A DNA stretch of 21,018 nucleotides from a virus, in the IMG/VR virus record IMGVR_UViG_3300032307_000580, positions 1 through 21,018 of that record; one strand, 5' to 3'. Shown here in pieces: positions 16,416 to 21,018 of the stretch. The translations under genes were made by a program, and so were the position numbers. Every line of letters starts with the position of its first letter. Position 1 is the first letter of the stretch. A model generated the notes under the pieces. That model had not been told where the DNA came from. It made no database searches and saw only the letters and a program-made list of their open reading frames with translations.

Positions 16416-17420
16416 ATGGCAGTTAAAAAGAAAGAATTTTCATTCGATGACATGAGGAATAAATACAGTTCCTCTACAACTTACAAACCAGATACATTCC
16501 TAAATTGCGGACCTGCTTTTTTGGAAATGACTGGTATCCCAGGTCCAGCTGTTGGACACATTAACATGTTACTAGGTCACTCAGATACTGGTAAAACAAC
16601 TGCTTTAATTTTAGCGGCTATTTCAGCACAAAAACAAGGTATGATTCCAGTATTCCTGGTTACCGAAAAAAAGTGGGATTTTAGCCACGCAAAATTAATG
16701 GGTTTAGATTGTGATCAAGATCCAGCAACAGGTGAATGGGTTGGCCGATTCTTTTATCGTGACGATTTCTTTTACATCGAACAAATTACCGATTATATCA
16801 ACAAACTATTAGATGACCAAGCAAAAGGTGATATCCCGTTTGATTTGGTTTTCTTCTGGGATTCAGTTGGTTCAGTTCCTTGTAAAATGACATTTGACGG
16901 TAAAGGTGGTAAACAACACACCGCTGGTGTATTGGCCGAAAAGATTGGTATGGGTATCAACCAACGAATCAACAGTACAAGAAAAGATACGTCAGAATAC
17001 ACAAACACTATGGTGGTTATTAACCAACCATGGGTTGAATTACCAGATAGCCCAATGGGTCAACCTAGAATTAAAGCTAAGGGTGGTGACGCTTTCTGGT
17101 TGAACTATACGATCATTTTCTTATTCGGTAATCAGAAAAACGCTGGTACGACTAAAATTGACGCAACCAAAAATGGTAGAAAAGTTAAATTTGCAACGAG
17201 AACTAAAATCAGTGTGATGAAAAACCACGTAAATGGTTTGGGTTATGGTGATGGTAGAATTATCGCAACACCGCACGGATTTATCTTGGATTCTAAAGAG
17301 GCTATCGACCAATACAAAAAAGATTGCTCACAATACTGGGTAGATACTTTGGGCGCCGCTGATTTTGATTTATCAGAAGAAGTACCAACCAAATATCAAG
17401 AACCAGACTATGAAGATTAA
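16416..17420 (+). CDS. uvsX: UvsX/RecA-like recombinase
   Basis: ATP-dependent strand-exchange protein that forms filaments on ssDNA with help from the ssDNA-binding protein, for recombination-dependent replication and repair. Walker A is GHSDTGKTT (54-62), followed by VTEKKWDF (82-89), where E84 matches the catalytic Glu of RecA (E96), then HAKLMGLD. Walker B is LVFFWDS (144-150, D149). VVINQ (200-204) is the RecA-type NQ motif that precedes the DNA-binding loop L2, which ends KGGDAFW (222-228). Length 334 is a little shorter than T4 UvsX (391) or RecA (about 350). The C-terminus is acidic (EPDYED). The P-loop looks more like bacterial RecA than T4 UvsX. The ATG follows an A/T-rich leader. 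The exonuclease gene overlaps its last 11 nt. Confidence in a RecA-family recombinase is high; 'UvsX' follows from context. Confidence 0.9.
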   Translation: MAVKKKEFSFDDMRNKYSSSTTYKPDTFLNCGPAFLEMTGIPGPAVGHINMLLGHSDTGKTTALILAAISAQKQGMIPVFLVTEKKWDFSHAKLMGLDCDQDPATGEWVGRFFYRDDFFYIEQITDYINKLLDDQAKGDIPFDLVFFWDSVGSVPCKMTFDGKGGKQHTAGVLAEKIGMGINQRINSTRKDTSEYTNTMVVINQPWVELPDSPMGQPRIKAKGGDAFWLNYTIIFLFGNQKNAGTTKIDATKNGRKVKFATRTKISVMKNHVNGLGYGDGRIIATPHGFILDSKEAIDQYKKDCSQYWVDTLGAADFDLSEEVPTKYQEPDYED

Positions 17421-18459
17421 TAAACCAATCAGAAACAGAGTAATTAAAATTAACTCGTTACTTATTGATGGTGAATATCTACTAAAACAAGGATTTCATG
17501 GTGCCAAACATTTGCAAGGTAAACACGGAAGTGTTGGCACCATTTTTCACTTTGTTAACACGATCAAACGATTTTACCAAGATTACGCCGTAACAAAGGT
17601 TGTGGTTTTTTGGGAAGGTAAAGGTTCTAAAGATTATAGAAAAGCTTATTATCCTTACTACAAAGAAAATCGTAATAACAAGGTTGACCTGGATGAAGCT
17701 TTTGATTTAGATCGACAAAGAATACGAATCAAACAGTATCTTGAAGAGCTATCAATACGACAAGTTGAGATTGATGGTTGTGAGGCTGATGATGGTATCG
17801 CGCATTACTCAATGAACTCACCTAATGAAAGTAAAATAGTCTACACCAACGACCGTGATCTATTACAATTATTAGATGAGGATACAAAAGTTTGTTTAAC
17901 AATCAAAGGGGCTAAAGTAATGATTAACATGGACAACTTTGATAGTTACTTTGATTACCATTATTCAAACGTAGGTATCATAAAAATGATCGCTGGTGAT
18001 AGTAGTGATAATATATCTGGCTTACAAAATGTTGGAGAACAAAAAGTTTTAAAATATTTTCCAGAGATAAAAACTAAACCAGTTGACCAAGATTGGGTAC
18101 TTAATCGAACTAAGGAGCTATTGGTTGAAAAACCCGATGACAAGACATTAAACGCGATTATAAACGGTGAAACTAAGTGGGGTACTTACGGCAGTGATTA
18201 TTTTTCAGTAATGAATAAGATCATCAACTTAAAAGAACCACATGTTACGGAAGATCTGAAAGAGGCGATTAATGAAATGGTTAATGAAACTTTATCCCCA
18301 GAAGGGCGTGGTGGTATTAAAAAAATCATGGAAATGATGAAAGAAGACGAATTATTAAATTTTTTACCAAAAAATGATGACGCTTTCTTTGTTTTCTGGA
18401 GTTCTTTTATTACTATTATAAAAAAGGAAGAAAATGATTACAACAAAAAAAACAAATAA
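17410..18459 (+). CDS. rnh: 5'-3' exonuclease / RNase H, FEN family (T4 Rnh-like)
   Basis: Removes RNA primers and 5' flaps from lagging-strand fragments. The metal-binding acids of the FEN family are present: D20 (LLIDGEYL), E125, D127 and D128 (CEADDGIAH), D148 and D150 (TNDRDLLQL), D197 and D200 (AGDSSDNISG). A helix-hairpin-helix DNA-binding segment follows (GLQNVGEQKVLKYF, 204-217). Y76-R77 in DYRKAYYPYYKENR matches the basic motif that precedes the arch. The length of 349 exceeds T4 RNase H (305), mainly by a C-terminal helical tail. I chose ATG 17410 (MKINKPIRN); the in-frame TTG at 17365 would start deep in the recombinase gene with no family motif upstream. It overlaps the recombinase by 11 nt and ends 1 nt before the second possible ATG of the next gene. 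A stand-alone pol I-type exonuclease is the alternative name. Confidence 0.88.
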   Translation: MKINKPIRNRVIKINSLLIDGEYLLKQGFHGAKHLQGKHGSVGTIFHFVNTIKRFYQDYAVTKVVVFWEGKGSKDYRKAYYPYYKENRNNKVDLDEAFDLDRQRIRIKQYLEELSIRQVEIDGCEADDGIAHYSMNSPNESKIVYTNDRDLLQLLDEDTKVCLTIKGAKVMINMDNFDSYFDYHYSNVGIIKMIAGDSSDNISGLQNVGEQKVLKYFPEIKTKPVDQDWVLNRTKELLVEKPDDKTLNAIINGETKWGTYGSDYFSVMNKIINLKEPHVTEDLKEAINEMVNETLSPEGRGGIKKIMEMMKEDELLNFLPKNDDAFFVFWSSFITIIKKEENDYNKKNK

Positions 18460-18922
18460 CATGGAAGACAAAAGAGAACAACGTAAATTTGAGTTTACAC
18501 TTTATCTTAACGATAACATAATCGTACAAAGATTCTTTAACATCATCGGTTTTAACCATAGAGCGATTAATTCGCTTAACTTCAAAGAGGCTGTTGACGA
18601 CAACATGCGATTGATCCAAAGCGTTCTTAAAGACAGAACCCTGGATTTTATCACTGAACATCAAAGACAGTTCTCTGAAACTCAAGACTACGAGCAAAAC
18701 AGCTCTAAAGACGTTATGAAGATTGTTGTTAAGCAAGAAGGTAAAGTTATCGCATATAGAGAGTGGGATGCAACTATTTATCCAGTTAAAGTTAGATACA
18801 CCGTAGATATTCGCCAGCACATTTACGAATTAATCACAAGAGTACAAAAATGTCTCTGCACACCAACAAAAGAATTGGAAACAGAGTACATGGGTTACAA
18901 CTTACAGGTTCAATTGGTATAA
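18434..18922 (+). CDS. Unknown replication-module protein, 162 aa
   Basis: I do not recognise this family. The product is soluble, mixed alpha/beta and charged. An N-terminal beta strand region (FEFTLYLNDNIIVQRFF) is followed by a helix (FKEAVDDNMRLIQSVL), then a beta pair (KIVVKQEGKVIAYREWDA) and a Cys pair CLC near residue 140. No nucleotide-binding or catalytic motif is seen. Two starts are possible: ATG 18434 (overlaps the exonuclease by 26 nt, with GGAAG just upstream) and ATG 18461 (1 nt after the exonuclease stop, with an A-rich leader like the other genes here, giving 153 aa). I give the longer form, but 18461 is about equally likely. It lies between exonuclease and helicase, so a fork accessory role such as helicase loading is possible by context only. 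Confidence 0.7.
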   Translation: MITTKKTNNMEDKREQRKFEFTLYLNDNIIVQRFFNIIGFNHRAINSLNFKEAVDDNMRLIQSVLKDRTLDFITEHQRQFSETQDYEQNSSKDVMKIVVKQEGKVIAYREWDATIYPVKVRYTVDIRQHIYELITRVQKCLCTPTKELETEYMGYNLQVQLV

Positions 18923-18938
18923 TAATAAAAAAATTTAA

Positions 18939-20363
18939 ATGGCTAATATAATAAACAATTTTGAGGATTTAGGTAAAGACTTTCAACTACAATTATTAAA
19001 TGAAATAATTACAGACCATAAATTCGGGCAAGCGATAATAGATATTATTGACCCGAAGTATTTCCCATCCGAATCATTCCAACGGATAGCGCACTTAATT
19101 AAAAAATACCATAAAGACCACGATGTTCTTATGAACTTCCCAGCTTTAAGGGTTTTAGTTAATGAGGAAGTTGGGGCCTCTCAAGAAGCTTTGAGAACCC
19201 AATTAGACGATACGATTACTGACATTGAAAATTGTAGGGTTGGTAATTTAAATGTACAAAGCAACGCAAAAAAGTTTTGTAAGTTACAGTCAATTAGAAA
19301 CGCTGTTAACGAGATAAAATCCAAATTGGATCGTGGTATTGTCGCAGATTATGACGAGATTGAGAAAAAAATCAAAGACGCGATCACGTTCAAAGAAGAA
19401 CAAGACCCAATACTCTTGTTTGATAACATAGAAAAAGTTTTATCAGAGGATTATCGTGATCCAGTACCAACTGGAATCCAAGGTATTGATGACTGTACCA
19501 AAGGTGGGTTATCAAAGGGAGAGGTTGGTTTAGTCATTGCACCATTGGGTGTTGGTAAAACAACTTTCCTAACCAAAGTGGCCAGCTCCGCATTCTTAGA
19601 GGGTAAAACCGTACTACAGATCTTTTTTGAGGATAAAGAAGAGGCTGTACAAAGAAAGCATTTCTCGGCCCTAACAAAAATACCGCTTAGTGAGTTATCG
19701 GAAAACAAAGCTCTGATCCAAACAAAAATCAAAGCAATTAAGGACGAACATGAAAATAACCTGTTCTTACAAAAATTACCTTCAGATGGTGTTACAATTA
19801 ACAAAATTAAGAACATAATCAAAAAGATTAACGCCAAGGGTAAAAAAGTTGATGTACTTGTTTTAGATTACATCGATTGCTTATCAATGGAAAAGGAAAG
19901 TTCTAACTCAGAGGAGTGGTCAAATGAAGGTAAAATCATGCGTGCTTTTGAAAGCATGGTTGATGAGATGAACGTTGTTGGTTGGACAGCCACACAAGGT
20001 AACAGAAGCTCAACTAGTGTTGAAGTTGTTAAAACTGAAAACATGGGTGGTAACCTTAAGAAAGCTCAGATTGCACACTTTATCATGAGTATCGGTAAAA
20101 CCCTTGAACAGAAAGATCAAAAAATCGCAACAATATCAATCCTTAAAAACCGTATGGGTGATGATGGTATGATATTTAAAGACTGCTTGTTTGACAACTC
20201 AAGGATTATCATTGATACAAATGATGTATTAACTGAAAAAGGTTTTGAGTCACAAAAAAAGCAATCAAATGTTGAAGCTAGAAGAAGATATCTAGAAAGC
20301 GTTGCTGCACAGGGGAATACAGAAACCGAGGAAAATACTTTAGAAATTCAGCAAAATATTTAA
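18939..20363 (+). CDS. 41: Replicative DNA helicase, gp41/DnaB-like
   Basis: Hexameric 5'-3' helicase of the replication fork, similar to T4 gp41. The N-terminal helical domain (1-150) includes an acidic linker. The RecA-like core starts near residue 175 (PTGIQGIDDCTKGGLSKGE), with Walker A APLGVGKTT (201-209, K207), FFEDKEE (229-235), Walker B VLVLDYID (306-313, D310), a DnaB H3-type segment TATQGNRSS (350-358) and KNRMGDDG (403-410), whose R405 is the likely arginine finger. Length 474 is close to T4 gp41 (475) and DnaB. The C-terminal tail is charged and Gln-rich. The ATG follows an A-rich leader (aataaaaaaatttaa) 16 nt after the previous stop. The promoter of the next gene begins right after its stop. 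No primase is visible in the window, so gp61 would lie elsewhere. Confidence 0.92.
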   Translation: MANIINNFEDLGKDFQLQLLNEIITDHKFGQAIIDIIDPKYFPSESFQRIAHLIKKYHKDHDVLMNFPALRVLVNEEVGASQEALRTQLDDTITDIENCRVGNLNVQSNAKKFCKLQSIRNAVNEIKSKLDRGIVADYDEIEKKIKDAITFKEEQDPILLFDNIEKVLSEDYRDPVPTGIQGIDDCTKGGLSKGEVGLVIAPLGVGKTTFLTKVASSAFLEGKTVLQIFFEDKEEAVQRKHFSALTKIPLSELSENKALIQTKIKAIKDEHENNLFLQKLPSDGVTINKIKNIIKKINAKGKKVDVLVLDYIDCLSMEKESSNSEEWSNEGKIMRAFESMVDEMNVVGWTATQGNRSSTSVEVVKTENMGGNLKKAQIAHFIMSIGKTLEQKDQKIATISILKNRMGDDGMIFKDCLFDNSRIIIDTNDVLTEKGFESQKKQSNVEARRRYLESVAAQGNTETEENTLEIQQNI

Positions 20364-20372
20364 GAATATTCG

Positions 20373-20380
20373 TACCTTTG
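20373..20380 (+). promoter_or_regulatory. Bacteroidota-type -7 element upstream of nrdB
   Basis: TACCTTTG matches TAnnTTTG, 10 nt after the helicase stop and 34 nt before the nrdB ATG (20415). The predicted start near 20387 gives a leader of about 28 nt. No clear -33 TTG is seen at the usual distance (the region is A/T-rich), so the site is weaker than the one at 15333-15363. The flanks of the two sites are similar (TACC...TTTG...CCATA). Confidence 0.6.
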
Positions 20381-20414
20381 TCCATATTTATTTAAACAAT
20401 AAAAAAATTAATTT

Positions 20415-21018
20415 ATGCAAGAACCTATATTACAGGAAAACCCTAACAGATTTGTTATTTTTCCTATCGAACACAACGACATTTGGGAGTTTTACAAACA
20501 ACACCAAGCAGCGTTTTGGACCGCAGAAGAGGTCGATCTATCTAATGACATTAGAGATTGGCAGAACTTAACCGATAATGAAAGATATTTCATTAAGAAC
20601 ATACTTTCATTTTTCGCTTCTTCGGACGGAATTGTGAACGAAAATCTTGCTGAAAATTTCTTGAAAGAGGTCCAATACCCAGAAGCTAAATTTTTCTATG
20701 GTATCCAAATTGCGATGGAAAATATTCACAGCCTTATGTACTCTTTGTTGATTGACACATACATTTCAAATCACCAAGAGAAGATTGAAAGTTTTAGAGC
20801 GTTAGAATATTTACCTGCTGTACAGAAAAAAGCTAAATGGGCTTTAGATTGGATTGAAAACGCATCTTTTCAAGAAAGATTAGTTGCTTTTGCAGCGGTT
20901 GAGGGTATTTTCTTTTCAGGATCCTTCTGTTCTATTTTTTGGCTAAAATCAAGAGGTTTGATGCAAGGCCTATGTAACGCAAACGCGCTTATCTTTAAAG
21001 ATGAAAATTTGCATTGTG
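20415..21018 (+). CDS. nrdB: Class I ribonucleotide reductase beta subunit (3' partial)
   Basis: Supplies the radical for ribonucleotide-to-deoxyribonucleotide reduction, increasing dNTP supply for phage DNA synthesis. 201 residues are visible before the window edge. The di-iron ligands and radical tyrosine are all present: D71 ([11 protein letters not shown]), E102 and H105 (AMENIHS), Y109, E163 ([11 protein letters not shown]), E197 and H200 (FKDENLH). Spacing matches the R2 family (31, 3 and 4 residues in the first group, 34 between the last two Glu). The form with DGIVNENL and AMENIHS resembles the eukaryote/Bacteroidota-type NrdB more than E. coli NrdB. The catalytic Tyr makes an ordinary class Ia-like enzyme likely; the alpha subunit would be expected downstream, outside the window. 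The ATG follows an A/T-rich leader without a Shine-Dalgarno. Confidence 0.93.
   Translation, partial: MQEPILQENPNRFVIFPIEHNDIWEFYKQHQAAFWTAEEVDLSNDIRDWQNLTDNERYFIKNILSFFASSDGIVNENLAENFLKEVQYPEAKFFYGIQIAMENIHSLMYSLLIDTYISNHQEKIESFRALEYLPAVQKKAKWALDWIENASFQERLVAFAAVEGIFFSGSFCSIFWLKSRGLMQGLCNANALIFKDENLHC

Noticed and set aside
17365-17409. An upstream TTG start for the exonuclease gene at 17365.
   Set aside because: It lies inside the recombinase gene, adds 15 residues with no family similarity, and the ATG at 17410 is a better start.
20357-20372. Inverted repeat AATATT-TAAG-AATATT over the helicase stop.
   Set aside because: The stem is A/T only and no T tract follows, so it is not a convincing terminator; it may only mark an AT-rich promoter upstream region.
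1-21018. CRISPR array, tRNA, insertion sequence or defence genes.
   Set aside because: I saw no regularly spaced repeats, cloverleaf-like sequence, transposase motif or defence-type domain on either strand.

Overview
The window looks like part of the genome of a T4-related, contractile-tailed phage (or close prophage relative) of a Bacteroidota host. Three things suggest this. All convincing genes lie on the + strand and are packed tightly, with short gaps or overlaps. The gene set is T4-core-like: a gp53-type wedge protein, a very large baseplate hub with lytic domains, a gp32-type ssDNA-binding protein, a UvsX/RecA-type recombinase, a T4 RNase H/FEN-type exonuclease, a gp41/DnaB-type helicase and a NrdB subunit. 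Finally, most starts lack a Shine-Dalgarno sequence and have A/T-rich leaders, and two intergenic sites match the Bacteroidota -7 element TAnnTTTG (TACTTTTG and TACCTTTG). The DNA is AT-rich, and both TAA and TGA serve as stops, so the standard bacterial code fits.

Region 1 (1-15255) is a virion/tail module. It begins inside a large baseplate or tail-tube-junction-like protein whose frame is open to the left edge. A small gp53-like LysM-type wedge protein follows, then a 966-residue baseplate-type protein, then a 2336-residue hub protein. The hub carries a hub-type domain near residues 1430-1560, an EF-hand-like loop, an M23 metallopeptidase domain and a C-terminal lysozyme-like domain. Three small genes follow: a 75-residue unknown, an acidic repeat plus coiled-coil protein, and a 101-residue unknown. 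A strong intrinsic terminator closes the module.

Region 2 (about 15303-20363) is a replication/recombination module. It starts at a near-consensus Bacteroidota promoter and encodes ssDNA-binding protein, recombinase, 5'-3' exonuclease, an unknown 162-residue protein and replicative helicase. A nested hairpin ending in a T tract sits between the ssDNA-binding protein and the recombinase. It is probably a terminator or attenuator that sets their relative expression. These proteins would coat ssDNA, catalyse strand exchange, remove RNA primers and unwind the fork. No polymerase, primase or clamp is in view.

Region 3 (20364-21018) starts with a second TAnnTTTG site and opens a nucleotide-metabolism gene, class I ribonucleotide reductase beta, cut by the right edge.

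I see no CRISPR array, tRNA, insertion sequence or defence island. The most unusual points are the gp32-like protein that seems to have lost its zinc site and ends in a bacterial-SSB-type tip, the giant hub with two lytic domains, and the structured element between the SSB and recombinase genes.
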